Source: Cymodocea nodosa (taxonomy: Eukaryota > Streptophyta > Magnoliopsida > Alismatales > Cymodoceaceae). Taken from it: 64,000 bases of DNA. This document shows, one piece after another, positions 1 to 11,817 of this stretch. The stretch covers positions 13,585,501-13,649,500 of the forward strand of contig CM072339.1 in NCBI GenBank assembly GCA_036874045.1, given 5' to 3'. Under the pieces are notes generated by a model. The model saw only the letters and a program-made list of their open reading frames with translations, was not told the origin of the DNA and did no database searches. The first letter of the stretch is position 1. Every line of letters starts with the position of its first letter. The translations under genes and the position numbers were made by a program.

Positions 1-317
1 GTTCACCATGGCACCTTCCTACCACACAATGTCTCGCCAAAAATGCCCATTCCCCACCGTATACCATGATGGCTATAATAATAGTAATAATGATGTCAAC
101 AAGGAAAAGAACTTACTTCTTTTGAGATCCTCTCAATCTCAGATGTGTAAAATTCAATGGAATCCACTCTTGTGCCACATAACCCCAAAAAACCAGCCTA
201 TTTGATAAAATAAAAGTAAACCATTTGGACAAATTTATTGTAACAATGGAAACAAAATAAGAGAAAATTTGGAATATTGGAACTAGTGTGTTCTAACTAG
301 AGACCAGCATAGATTAC
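1..317 (-). other. Channel gene intron 5, partial
   Basis: Starts with donor GTAATC at 317 and reaches the window edge. A 65-codon open frame at 8-205 on the plus strand has no recognisable similarity and is taken as chance. Nothing else is seen. Confidence 0.6.
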
Positions 318-437
318 CTTATGAGTTGGTCGTTTTGATGGATTCCGTTCATATTTTCCTTGGTAATATACCAGCCAATTATGCTTTGAACTCTTCTCTT
401 TTACCAGTTTTGCAAGCTTATTAGCATTGTAAACAAC
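318..437 (-). CDS. OSCA1-like: Channel gene, coding exon 5
   Basis: 120 bp, 40 whole codons, VVYNANKLAKLVKEK to KYERNPSKRPTHK. Acceptor is TTTTCAG and donor is GTAATC from 317. The next expected block (TGFLG... and the rest of the cytosolic domain) is not present in 1-317, so it lies outside the window. Confidence 0.9.
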
Positions 438-3400
438 CTGAAAATGAGAACTTTTTCAATGAGAACTAAAAAAAAATACAATCTCCCAATATGTTAAGAA
501 CATAAGGTTAGTCACAAAATATTAGAAATAATGGCCAGTTTTTATACTAAGAATACAAACTTAGAAGTTAACCAAAAAAGATAATATTGTTGCCAAGAAA
601 ATTTAACATTAGGAAAAACATTGAAAATATGTTTGAAGAACAAGATATTCAGAATAATGACATTTCCATATGTAAATAAAGAAACACAAAATATTGTACG
701 CAAACTCAATATTTTGCTTTAGATGGCCACCAAAGTGCGCAAAAAAGTAATACAAAGATAGTGGAATAGTAGTAGCGAATTAGTGAATTTAATTGTCAAA
801 CAAGATATATGCTGCACAAAACAAAATTATGCAAGTGTAACAAATATGCCTACTAAATTTGAAGAAAAAAATAAACTACATGCATTTCCCAGCATACAGA
901 GAAATTAAACAGCAATGGAACGGGAGATTTATATAACAGTTAGATGTGATATATTTATTTTGGAGAAAAGTAGTAAGTTTCGATGTAATAAAAGTAGATA
1001 TAAAATGTAAATATTATTTTGAATCAGAGTCTCAAATAATTAGGTCCTTCAACCACCATAAAAGTGCAACAATGTAACTTCTTATAAGGAGTTTTTATTG
1101 GATAACAGCAACTAACAAAATTATAAAAATAGAAGGCATATAGACACTTTATTAATATCACAAATTCATGTGGATCCCATGGAATTCAACATTGACACAC
1201 TCACCCACAAACTTAATGGTTGTGCTCTTTTTCAATACAAGGACATAAAATTTGGGATACAACTATTATTTCAGTGGAAAATATTTTTCATGGGATTTTT
1301 CATAACTGTTGTTGGTCATGTCAACCAACATTTTCAAATCAGTCCAAAATATTATGATAATGATCATAGCAGTATTTCTCACTCATTTCTTCTCCATGTC
1401 AAGTGACATTTTCAAATGACAGTTCATAATGATGATGATAGCAATGCTTTTCTTATTCATTTCACCTTTTTTGCTTTCCTCTTTTCTCTTCCACTCTCCT
1501 ACATTTAACAGAAGTTGGGCAAACATTTCTTATTGTATTTTGAATTCATTTATGGATCCAATTTGGAGGGGTGCATGTGAAGCTTATTGAACGGTAATGA
1601 CTGCCATACAGGGACAAAATTTGGGATACAACTATTTCAGTGGAAAATATTTTTCATGGGATTTTTCATAACTGTTGTCGGTCATGTCAACCAACATTTT
1701 CAAATCAGTCCAAAATATTATGATAATGATCATAGCAGTATTTCTCACTCATTTCTTCTCCATCATGTCAAGTAACATTTTCAAATGACAGTTCATAATG
1801 ATGATGATAGCAATGCTTCTTACTCATTTCTCCTTTTTTGCTTTCCTCTTTTCTCTTCCACTCTCCTACATTTAACAGAAGTTGGGCAAATATTTCTTAT
1901 TGTATTTTGAATTCATTTATGGATCCAATTTGGAGGGGCGCAGTGAAGCTTATTGAACAGTAATGACTGCCATACTGTCAACAGCATAAATCTAGGTTAG
2001 ATTTACAATGATTTTATGCTTCTTCATAATTACTTTGCATTTTGATGTTAATATCTTGATATCAAACAAGTTAATAGTAATAATCATGCATAGATCTTAG
2101 CACATCAAGTTTTCTTATATTGGCTGTATATTTTATAGATATGGTTTGCATTGTTATATTTATTTTTTAAGATTGATTGCATGGATTACCTACTTATATT
2201 TCAACACATTATTTTCAATTACATATGGTACTTTTCATATCATATCTCCAAAGTAAAAACTAAATTTAATTAGTCCTCAATATACAATGTTATATTTAAT
2301 TTTAAGATAGATTGTGTGGTTTTATTGATACAAACAAAAAACAACAATCAGAGTCATAATCCTACTAAGGTTGACTACATGAATCCTTCTTTCCCATGTA
2401 TTTTTATCAATGGTCAAATCCCCTATTAAATTACATAAATTTAATTCTTTATCACAATCCCTAAACAAGTAATTTTAAACTTTCTACTTTTTTTAGTTTC
2501 TTTTGCACTAATTAATTCTCCTCTTCTAACAAATACATTCTTTGGTCTCTTAAGAATATGACCAAATCACCTAAGCTGATTTTCTCTTTTATAATTTTCA
2601 ATTGGTGCAATTCTTACGCTATTCCTGATAAAATCAGTATCTAACTTATCTCTTGCAATACTACCACTCATCCATCAAAATGTTCACATCTTTACAATTC
2701 TAACTTTTTGCACATGATATACTTAACAGTCTGACAATCTGTCATATAGTTAGGTGTGCAGTAGTTTTATAGATTTTTTTTTTTAATTTTAAAACTATCC
2801 TCCTATCACCTTGCACTTTAAAAGCATTTCTCCACTTGATCCACCCTACTTTAATCTTATAAATAACATCCGTTATAATTTCTCTATTACCATTTATTAT
2901 GGATCTTAAGTACTTAAAAGTCTTACTTTTATGAATCTCATGATCATTTAATTGTATGCTTTTATCATTATTTTTGTTTTTGTTCAACCTACACTCCATA
3001 TAGTCAATTTTGATCTATTCAATTTAAATCCTTTGGACTCTAAAGTATCTCTCCATAATTGTAATTCAAGACTAATTCCTGCCTTAATAAATGAAAACTA
3101 TGTCAAAAGTAAATAACATACATGAAGGCATTTTTCCTTAGATATGTCATCCATAACTAGGAGAAACAAATATGGACTTAAAGAGGACTTTGGTGCAAGC
3201 CTATGTCTATTGGAAATTTCTTTTTTTTTTCATATGATTTTAACACTAGTAATTACTCTTTCACATATCTTTTATAATATCAATATATCTTATAGGTGCT
3301 CCTTTTCTTTCCAAATTCCACCACAATAAAAAACCATATGAAGGTATTCTATCATAAGCTTTTTCTAAATCAATAAAAATCGTATGAAGGTTTTCTTTTC

Positions 3401-6400
3401 TTAACTCTAAAACTTTCTATTAGTTGTTTAAGTAAATAAGTAGCTGCATTGTTGACCTATTTGACATAAGCACAAATTGATTTTCAGTGATTTTAGTTAA
3501 ATATCTTAGTCTTTTCTCAATTATCTTTCCCATAATTCCATAGTAAGTTTAACTACTAATATTTTAATAAATTATTTTTGATGACATGTAGTACTTTTCA
3601 TATCATATCTACAAAATAAATTTAATTAGTTCTATATATGCACTATTACTTATTATTTAAAAATAAATTTCCTAGTTCATAGCCCATTTCTGCAGACTTC
3701 TAAGTTTTGCTAAATTTCCAGAGACACCTCCAACAAAGTACATCTTTCCCTTTCCCACTAGACTAAAGTCAGAAATAAATTCAAAGTTGAATTCATTGGT
3801 CACTATACCCTCAGCATTCATAAGAGTTCCAATTTTGCAGACACATTGACACTTCAGTTGAATCTATTGAACCATAGAAGCATATATGTCAATATTCATC
3901 AACAGAAATATGCACAACCTGATGAGTAAGATAATGATCTGGATGATTGACAAGAAAAAAATGTTCAACAAGCTCACTGATGGATTCATCAGGATCTGGT
4001 GGAATATTTCTGACTAAAACCTGTAAAAAGCAAGAGATCAGGAAAAAGTGTAAGGTAAAACAAACTAAATGTATATAAATTTATTAATACATTGTTAAGA
4101 ACTATACTTAAATTTCAAACAGAAGTAGTTTTGCATTCCACTCCAAAATATTGCTACATTTATAATGCAAAACATCAAATTCAAATTAACCATTATCTAG
4201 CCATAGTGAATGCTGTACCAAATCCAATAATTCATATCTAGGTTTTCATATAGGTTCATGCACTATCACATCTTATAATTCAAAAAATAGAGGCATATGT
4301 TATATTTGTAAGTTCTAACCAACACCAGTCATATTAACGTCCCTACAAGCATCAATGATCAATAAAAATCAAATGACATAAATAACAACCTAAGTCATAA
4401 TCCCACTTCATGAGGTTTGCCATATGAATTCTTTTCTTCCATATATTTCTATCTATAGTCAAATCTTTAGTTAAATTACATAAATTTATATATTTTCTTA
4501 TAATTCTTAACTAAATAGTTTTAAGCCTACCTCTACTTATTTTAATTTCTTTTTCACTAATTAAAAAACAAACTTAAACAGATGAAACAATTTCCAAGTG
4601 ATGATTGGTAATAAGCTCCATAAGAAGATAACAGGCATTACATAATTTAACATTATCTCATTAAATGCTATCAACTTGGTTGGTATAATTTAAGCTTGCT
4701 AAGAAGAAATTGCTCTAACGTGTTTATTAGAGTTCTAATCTCATTGTCAAAAATGTTACCATCAACCTATACCCCTTATATTAAAATTGAAAGATGCACA
4801 TATGTAAGTTTGACATTTTCATTTCCGAGAATGCCCTTAAAAATCAAGTTATCCTGCCTCCCATTCATTTTCATCTTTCACCATTTTATCCTGCCTATGT
4901 TCTCCATCACTTTCCATTTACAATTTTCATTCACTAACCTGTCTGCATTCCCATATATTACTTCAAGATGTTCTATTGAATATGTCTAATATAAAAGTAC
5001 AATAATAATAACCTGTGTCATAATCTTACTATGTGAGATCAATCACATGAATCCTTTTTTTTCCTATATTTCTATCTATGATTAAATCTTTAATTAAATT
5101 GCATAAATTTAAACCTTCCCTCAAAATTTCTAACCAAGTAGTTTTAAGCAATTCCCTACATTTAGTTTCTTCCATACTAATTAATTCTTCTCTCCTATCT
5201 AGTATATCCTTTGGCCTTCTAAGGATATGACCAAACTACTTAAGCCAATTTTCACTTATTTTATCTTCAATTATTGTAACTTCTACTTTATTTCTAATAA
5301 AATCATTTTTTAGCTTATACTTTATAGTATTATCATTTACCCATTTAGGCATTCATATCTTTGTAACATTAACTTTTTGCATGCAATCATTTTGAGCCAT
5401 AAAGTATGTTTGGACAAATAATAGTTTTATAAAATTTTCCTTTTAATTTTAAAGGTATCTTCCTATCAACTAAATCTCCAAAAATATTTCTCCACTTCAT
5501 CCATGCTATTTAATCCTATGAATAATATCCTCTATAAGTTCTCCATTATTATTTATTATAAACCCTATGTACTTAAAAGTCTTATTTTTATAAATCTCAT
5601 GGCTATTTAATTCTATACTTTTATCATTATTCTATTTTTGTTAAACCTATACTACATAGATTCAATTTTTGACCTACTCCGCTTAAATCCTTTAAACTCT
5701 AAAGTATTTCTCCATAATTATAATTTAGAACTAATTTTTTCCTTCAATAAATCAAAACTATGTTATTAGTAAATAGCATACACCTATTTCTACTTGAATT
5801 TCATTAATTATTTCATCCATAATTAAGATAAACAGGTATTGACTTAGAAAAGACCTTCAATGTCAATTGATGTCTATTGGAAATTGTTTAATTTCTCTTC
5901 CTATGGTTTTAATAATAGTAACTGCTCCTTATATGTAATATAAAGGTCCCATTTAGTGGGCTAAATATTTTCACATTTAACTTCTTTTTGCCCATTTAGT
6001 GGGCTTCTATATTTTGACCCTATTTTACAAATCCTAACAAGCTATATATTTTTTGGACTAAAATCTGAAATGATATTGATGTTTAAAACAATGAACCACA
6101 TGCAAAATTCATCTCAAGAATGTAATGTAAAATTGTCAAAAAATAAATGTAATGCATCCAACTACTTCAATAAGAGTTCAATAAGATTCATTGTCATAAA
6201 TACAAGACAGTATGTATTACCATGTCACAACTTACAATAAGCATTCAAATAAAAACCATCAATTGTAAAGCATGAGTTTTGTTTGTATTAATCAACACAA
6301 TTTTACATATATGAGCTTACTGTAAATTGATCTGCACGGCGCCTCTCCGTAGCGAGAAAGTGCAATCTCATGGTTGCAACCTTCTCATATTCTTTATACA

Positions 6401-9400
6401 AAACAAAATATATCCAAAATGAAAATGCATATGACATCACTAGATGAGCCCAAAACCTACAAGAAAAAATTAACAAGTCTTATTAAATGTATACCATGAA
6501 AAAAGCCTAGGTTGCACTTGTAGCACTCCTACAGAGTACAGTCATGAATTTTAATTCAAATATTAATAACAATAACACTTGATAGAGTTTTCATGTTGCA
6601 TAAAATAGCTTACTTCGTAATTGTTGGCAATTTTCTGGAAAGATCTTAAGCAATAAATCATTATAAATTGGGACAATGCATAAGGATTTAGTGAATTTGC
6701 ATGCATTTTATACCAAATGATAGTGCTATGCAATAATTTAAAGAGCTAAAATACTAAAATATCATTGGAATGTGCTGCTTTTGTACATCCAATCTTCCAA
6801 AGAAATACATTGTTAAACTAGTGTACTTCACAATGTTCAATTGATTTAAACCCAAGTAATCATTGACTATATTAAAAGAACTCAACCCCTTTACATCAAA
6901 TGATCTTTTCTTGAAATGTTGAAGCTACACTATTTATTTTCCAACATCTACTAAAGTATCAAATATCAGGCTTAATAAATTTTGTGAGATTCAAAATTCA
7001 TAAACAGATTTGAATGTGAGTCTATTCTAAAAACAATTTAAAAGTAATAAGTTCCAGAAATTTGTAATAAGGGACAAGTTTCCTAGTGGTGATAATAGGT
7101 AATTTTCCTAATATCACCATTATTTCTCCCTATAAATACATGAGAAAATAAAAGTAATAATATACAATTTATTATCAGTTGACTATAAATACAAGATAAA
7201 TTTTTTATTTAAATTAAATAAATATTGACCTTGATCCGAAGATCTTAAAATTTATCAATTATTTTGGAATTACAATGACTGATTTTCAGATGAAAAAGTA
7301 ACAATGAATACTACTTAGACCATGTTGAAAATTTAGTACATAATAGACTAAATAATTATTCAAAGAGCTTAATTTTAACAATAAAATAATTTAAAAAATA
7401 GATCCCACAAGGAAAATTTCCTGCTGAAAATTATTTAATTAATTAGACCAAGTTGAAAATTTCCTGTTGGCACCACCAGAAATATGATGTAGTTTTATAA
7501 TATTCTGAACATTGAAATTAGAAAAAAAAAGATTTTAATCCCAAACATAAATTGAAAAATTACCAATTTCAGAATCTACAATTAAATTTTTTTTATTATC
7601 AATTTAAAAATATGTAGTACAGGTTCTTTGACTAAACCATAATTTCTCTTACATAGATTTTTAACTATTTTTCTATTTTGTTATTGTTTACTAATCATGG
7701 TTGAATATCAATGTTAAATATAAAATGCTTTGTCATATGCATTTGCATGTGCTCTTCAACAACTTTTATTAGAACTAGTATGTGGTCATCCTCGATATTG
7801 GATTCTAAACCATGACATTGGGAAAACCTAAAGAAAAAATTGAATATCAAGGCCCAAGCATTACTGGTTATTGAAAAACTAAACAAAGAATAAATATTAT
7901 GTCAATAATGTGTTACATATTTGAGGTTTCTCAGCAAGTGTTTTTTAATAGTCAGTTTTATTAGAGGTAGAATAGAATTTGAACCTTCAGATTTAAATTG
8001 GGTTTTTTAAACATGACAAGGGAAAACCTTAGAGAAGAAATTGAATAACAAGGCCCAAGCATGACTATCAAAAACATCAAAAAAGGACATTAACACCAAG
8101 AGGTGAGATATTTTTTCAGGGATCTTTTCAGCAGTTACATTTTGAAGGATTATAAGCATGTTGCCTTAAATCATATTTTGGGGGCTGATCATCATTTTTA
8201 CATGCAAATGGTACAACCCACTGCATATAAATTCCTGTAATATGCATCATTTGAGAGGGGCCCAATCCCAAGGCCAACTTTTTCAGTTTACATGTTTAAA
8301 ATAACACTTCATCAGTGAAAAGAGCAATGTGGTTTACCTGACAGAGCCAGGCCTGACATTAGATATGGAAAGCCTGTCAATATCACTAAAGTCTACTTTC
8401 TCAGTGGTCGTTCGGAGATTGTCACTAGTCCAATTCACTGGAACCAGGATTGCAAATGCAAAGAATGCAAGTGGAACAAATATTTTTAACCTAATAAGAG
8501 CAATTTTTTGAAGAAAGTGTCAGTTACCATGAAAATAATAGGATCCTACTAAAGATATAAAGATGATGTGTAAAAAAGAAAAAGAATAGTGTAAATTCAA
8601 GTAATGCACCAAGTAGCTTTCTTGGGGAATCATTAGAAAAATATATAGTTCATTGGTAATGTATGTGTGTGTGTGTGATATGAACTTAATGTGTGTGTGT
8701 GTGTGTGTGATATGAACTTTTTTAGCATGTAGCAAGCTTAAAGTCACTCTCAGAAAGAAAAGTTTGTTATTGTCAATTTTTCAAGGGAAGCAAACAATGA
8801 GAAGTGAAAGAATTTTTGATTTAGGAATTCCTAACAACCTTTTATATAATATAATATGATGACATCAATGACATGATAATTAAAGTATATAATCACTCAG
8901 TTTTTATGTTATCAATTGCAACACAGCAGTATCATGTATAAGGAGCAACAAAACATGTGAAAAACTGCAGTACGACCAAATACATGAAGAGAAAATAATA
9001 AAATAAGCTTAACATGAGGTAAACAAAATCTAGTTCCTTTGCATTGTATTCCCTTCATCTTTCTGCTTTTGATTATAAAATTTGCTTCTTATTGGAAAAT
9101 TTATGCAGTATAGAGGTGCCACATTTGCACACATTCTAATCATGTATTAGGTATATTTTACCTTGATTAAAAGAAATTTAAAAGTGATGGCAGTATCATG
9201 TATAAGGAGCAACAAAACATGTGAAAAACTGCAGTACGACCAAATTCATGAACAGAAAATAATAAAATAAGCTTAACATGAGGTAAACAAAATCTAGTTC
9301 CTTTGCATTGTATTCCCTTCATCTTTCTGCTTTTGATTATAAAATTTGCTTCTTATTGGAAAATTTATGCAGTATAGAGGTGCCACATTTGCACACATTC

Positions 9401-10549
9401 TAATCATGTATTAGGTATATTTTACCTTGATTAAAAGAAATTTAAAAGTGATGCCTTATTGTCAATTTTTCAAGGGAAGCAAACAATGAGAAGTGAAAGA
9501 ATTTTTGATTTAGAAATTCCTAACAACCTTTTATATAATATAATATGATGACATCAATGACCTGATTAATTAAAGTACGTAATCGCTCATTTTTTATCTT
9601 ATCAATTGCATCACAGCAGTATCATGTATAAGGAGCAAGAAAACATGTGAAAAAATGAAGTATGACCAAATACATGAACAGAAATAATAAATAACTTTAA
9701 CATGAGGTAAACAAAATCTAGTTCCTTTGCATTGTATTCCCTTCATTTTTCTGTTTTTGATTATAAAATTTGCTTCTTATGGGAAAATTTATGCAGTATA
9801 GAGGTGTTGCATTTGCACACAATCTGATTATGTATTAGGTATATTTTACCTTGACTAAAAGAAATTTAAAAGTGATGCCATAAACATCTTCAATCAGCAT
9901 ATCACAATGTTGAAAGAAAAGAACCATAAGATTACTATAAATAAATGAGTATTATCACTCATCTTCAGCCACCATTTTACATTTTCTTTCCGATACCCAC
10001 CACAACCGAGTATCAAAGTATCTTTTCACAAACAATTTAATTAGTTGCTTCTTAATCAATAAACACGATATGGAGGTCCATATTCTTAACTCTAAGCATT
10101 TTAATTAGTTTCTTAAATAGATTAAATGATAAAGGACGTTTATTACAGCTTTGGATGTCACATTTATTCTTCAATAAAAGATCATGCACTAGAATAAAGA
10201 AAGTAACGATGCATGAAATTGGAATTGTTGCAGCATACCCAATCAGGTATATTCTTAAATAAACAGCAGAGTCAAGTCCTGCATGTTCAATAAGCTCAAG
10301 CTCAGGCATTTTCAGGGCTGCAGGCATCCATTGGAGGAATCTCAAATATGACCGGTAGTCCAAGTTTACAAATCTACCAACCACCCCAGAGCTTGATGGA
10401 CCACTCCTCAGGCCCCTTAGATACCATTTTGGAAAGTATACTCGATCATTAAATGGCTGCAAACGCAGTATGGCAAATGCCACCAAAAATCCAAAGGCAG
10501 TAAGTATGTTGATGCTAGCAGCAAGTCCAATGTCACCAAGGGTAGCCAT
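318..10549 (-). CDS. OSCA1-like: OSCA/CSC1-type hyperosmolality-gated cation channel, 5' part (exons 1-5, runs off left edge)
   Basis: Five exons join in phase into 274 codons with GT/AG borders throughout: 10239-10549, 8338-8490, 6321-6456, 3919-4020 and 318-437. The protein starts MATLGDIGLAASINI, has a first membrane helix at about residues 8-28, and then the family signatures NDRVYFPKWYLRGLRS, WMPAALKMPE and GLDSAVYLRIYLIG. Exon 2 brings the second helix (KIFVPLA...VPVNW) and exon 3 the third (FWAHLVMSYAF...KEYEKVATMRL). Exons 4-5 open the cytosolic domain (VLVRNIPPDPDESISELVEH, HPDHYLTHQ, VVYNANKL). Known family members are roughly 750-800 residues with 11 membrane helices and conduct cations, including calcium, at the plasma membrane in response to osmotic or mechanical stress. 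The remaining two thirds lies left of position 1. Coding parts show no stop or frameshift. Introns are unusually long (1.7-3.5 kb) and filled with LINE pieces and duplications. Confidence 0.93.
1241..1975. repeat. Tandem duplication of about 368 bp in intron 4
   Basis: Two head-to-tail copies, 1241-1610 and 1611-1975, both starting GGACA(T)AAAATTTGGGATAC and both ending near TAATGACTGCCATAC. They differ by a few substitutions and short indels. Similar open frames in the two copies (1170-1406 and 1587-1775) only reflect the duplication. Confidence 0.88.
2335..3560 (-). mobile_element. Degenerate RTE-type LINE fragment (RT domain to 3' end) in intron 4
   Basis: Read on the minus strand from 3560 downwards, frames with stops and frameshifts show a plant LINE reverse transcriptase in order: GKIIEKRLRYLT.ITENQF, an IDLEKAYDRIP core, an RYIDIIKDMCERVITSV segment, a degraded GLHQ segment, a degraded FADD region, MECRLNKNKN and a KTFKYLRSIIN...WIKWRNA stretch. 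The 3' end has the characteristic CATGTAG...GGATTA and ends in TTG repeats (CAACAA on the plus strand). It is an old, dead insertion in the same orientation as the host gene. Confidence 0.85.
3919..4020 (-). CDS. OSCA1-like: Channel gene, coding exon 4
   Basis: 102 bp, 34 whole codons, from VLVRNIPPDPDESIS to HPDHYLTHQ. Acceptor is TTTACAG and donor is GTTGTG. The block is the conserved start of the PHM7-type cytosolic domain. Confidence 0.92.
4376..4562 (-). mobile_element. LINE 3'-end fragment in intron 3
   Basis: About 190 bp clearly related to the 3' ends at 2335-2525 and 5005-5180 (CATAATCCCACTTCATGAGG, then the ATGAATTC...TTTCTATCTAT block). It is in the same orientation as those copies. 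Only the terminal part is kept. Confidence 0.7.
5003..5935 (-). mobile_element. Second degenerate RTE-type LINE fragment in intron 3
   Basis: Minus-strand sequence parallel to 2335-3300: RRPKDILDRREELIS-like coding near 5170-5220, the C-terminal RT segment at 5440-5650, and the terminal CATAATCTTACTATGTGAG at about 5020. Every frame is broken. The copy is an independent insertion of the same family as the intron 4 LINE. Confidence 0.78.
6321..6456 (-). CDS. OSCA1-like: Channel gene, coding exon 3
   Basis: 136 bp, with acceptor TTGTAG and donor GTAAGC. It starts with one base that completes the split arginine codon, then FWAHLVMSYAFSFWIY and KEYEKVATMRLHFLA, and ends RRRADQFT. This is the third membrane helix and the start of the cytosolic domain. 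Confidence 0.92.
8338..8490 (-). CDS. OSCA1-like: Channel gene, coding exon 2
   Basis: 153 bp, with acceptor TTATTAG before 8490 and donor GTAAAC from 8337. It encodes the helix KIFVPLAFFAFAILVPVNW followed by an extracellular loop ending DIDRLSISNVRPGSV and two bases of an arginine codon. This is the normal second block of OSCA proteins. Confidence 0.92.
8664..8720. repeat. Pair of GT microsatellites in intron 1/exon 2 boundary zone
   Basis: Two runs of GT (8664-8678 and 8690-8709), each followed by the same GATATGAACTT. The unit of run plus tail is therefore duplicated. Confidence 0.9.
8767..9877. repeat. Composite tandem repeat A-B-B-A-B in intron 1
   Basis: Unit A (8767-8925 and 9456-9615, about 160 bp, starting TTATTGTCAATTTTTCAAGG) and unit B (8926-9189, 9190-9453 and 9616-9877, about 264 bp, starting GCAGTATCATGTATAAGGAG). 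The first two B copies are almost identical and exactly adjacent; the third is more diverged. This suggests an older A+B duplication followed by a recent B duplication. Confidence 0.9.
10046..10135 (-). mobile_element. Short LINE reverse transcriptase remnant in intron 1
   Basis: The minus strand reads KKLIKMLRVKNMDLHIVFID, which matches the segment just before DLEKAYDR in plant LINE reverse transcriptases and resembles the copy at 3340-3420. It is open from exon 1 by chance. Confidence 0.6.
10239..10549 (-). CDS. OSCA1-like: Channel gene, coding exon 1
   Basis: The ATG is at 10549-10547 and matches the conserved MATL start of the family. The exon encodes 103 codons plus two bases and ends ...YLIG with the split codon GG|G completed by exon 2. 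The donor is GTATGC at 10238-10233. Translation past the donor runs into intron sequence and then a LINE remnant, so an unspliced reading to about 10052 is not the real protein. Confidence 0.92.
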
Positions 10550-10578
10550 TTAGATCTTCCAAGAGCAAGATAGGAATC

Positions 10579-11040
10579 CTGGTGAATACAAGCTCAAATT
10601 AGCGAACGAACGAAATCACGTATTTCTATGCAGAATTCAAAACATACGTCAAATCGACAGAATAAAGAAGCACAAATTCTTGCACGGCTTGTGCCAATTC
10701 ACAAACAGCAGAAAATATTAGAAGACTAGACAAGGTTATCTAGTTTGAATAAAAATTATGGAATGTTTGGATACAAGTCAGAGAAATAAGCATTAATCAC
10801 TAAATCATGTAAGCATGAAAAAGGCATATCCAATCCTTGAGCTCTGAAAGCCAAAATAGAAAGGAAAACGCACTAGTATTTTAGAAGAAGAAGAGCATCA
10901 TCAAAAATTACAATTAGGAAGAAGAGAATCCCCACTCGATGATGAGCGTCTAGTAAGAAAAATATCACTTTTACGGGCCCCAATGAGGAAAACGACTCCC
11001 AAAAATGAAGCTAAATAAATTAAACACGGAAATACGACTA

Positions 11041-11078
<38 letters not shown>

Positions 11079-11079
11079 C
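10579..11079 (-). other. Possible 5'-UTR intron of the channel gene
   Basis: Upstream of the ATG the minus strand has an acceptor-like ATTCACCAG ending at 10579 and a donor-like GGTAAATC at 11079, next to the CT repeat. A 5'-UTR intron would explain the 500 bp between the ATG and the GC-richer leader. This is inferred from splice-site look alone. Confidence 0.35.
11045..11074. repeat. (GA)15 microsatellite, CT-rich on the channel gene's sense strand
   Basis: Fifteen GA units without interruption. On the gene's sense strand this is a CT run just inside the proposed 5'-UTR intron; CT runs are common near plant transcription starts. Confidence 0.9.
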
Positions 11080-11140
11080 CCAATAGAGTAGCAGCGATAG
11101 TTTTGCCTTAGTCTTCCCAACACCAGATCTTCTGGGAAGC

Positions 11141-11394
11141 CAACCCTCCCCCCCGGCAAAAGTGGCGTGATAGTGGCGAAGATGTCTTAAACAGTAGCAA
11201 GCCGGAGTGGGGAAGGCAACAACTCGCTTGGGAAAGATGGAAAGCAGAAATCTCTGGAGGGGAAACCAACCCTCCCCCCCCCAACAAAAGTGGCGTGATA
11301 GTGGCGAGGATGTCTTAAACAGTAGCAAGCAGGAGTCGGGAAGGCAACAACTAGCTTGGGAAAGATGGAAAGCAGAAATCTCTGGAGGGGAAAC
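11141..11394. repeat. Tandem duplication (2 x about 127 bp) in the leader/promoter of the channel gene
   Basis: Copies 11141-11266 and 11267-11394 both run from CAACCCTCCCCCCC through AGTGGCGTGATAGTGGCGA to TCTCTGGAGGGGAAAC. They differ at only a handful of bases plus the length of the C run. Open frames across it on both strands repeat themselves and are side effects of the duplication. Confidence 0.9.
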
Positions 11395-11454
11395 CGAACG
11401 GAAATCCGGCTTCTGGTGCACTACCTCCACCTCACACTTGCAGTATTCGCCCAG

Positions 11455-11817
11455 CTGTAAAGAAGACTGAAAAGAAGGATGGCGTTACCACCACAGGAAG
11501 GGAGGAGAAATACATCTTTCGTGTGCGAGAGTGCGTGTGTAGTAGTTATTCAAAAAAAAAGAGTGGGTTTATTTCACTTATTGCTGATTACACGTGTCTT
11601 GGACATCGATCGAGGACGGCTGGCTAGCCGTTACAGCAGCGGGAGGCAGATCCCGCGGCGGATATCGATCTGAAGGTGAGTTGGCGGATTATTGACGAGT
11701 TGATGACGGTCTGTGAGTTGACTGTAAAGAAGGCCGAAAAGGAAGGCGTTACCACTTCAGGAAGGGAGAAATACATCTTTTGTGTGTAGTTAGTTATTCA
11801 AAAAAAAAAGGCGTGGG
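11455..11817. repeat. Imperfect direct repeat upstream of the channel gene
   Basis: 11455-11567 and 11722-11817 share CTGTAAAGAAG, GGCGTTACCAC, CAGGAAGGGAG, GAAATACATCTTT and a terminal poly-A run after TAGTTATTC. About 155 bp of unrelated sequence separates them. Confidence 0.8.
11590..11598. promoter_or_regulatory. ABRE/G-box-like element upstream of the channel gene
   Basis: ACACGTGTC matches the ACGTG-core ABRE bound by ABA-responsive bZIP factors. It is about 1 kb upstream of the ATG. That fits a stress-responsive gene, but one short match may be chance. Confidence 0.35.

Noticed and set aside
8-205. 65-codon open frame at the left edge, plus strand
   Set aside because: No recognisable similarity, antisense to an intron of the channel gene, and short enough to be chance.
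4696-4989. 97-codon frame in intron 3
   Set aside because: Hydrophobic, AT-driven composition, no similarity, antisense to the host gene.
11038-11470. Frames of 87-130 codons across the promoter on both strands
   Set aside because: They repeat themselves because of the 127-bp tandem duplication and the GA run.
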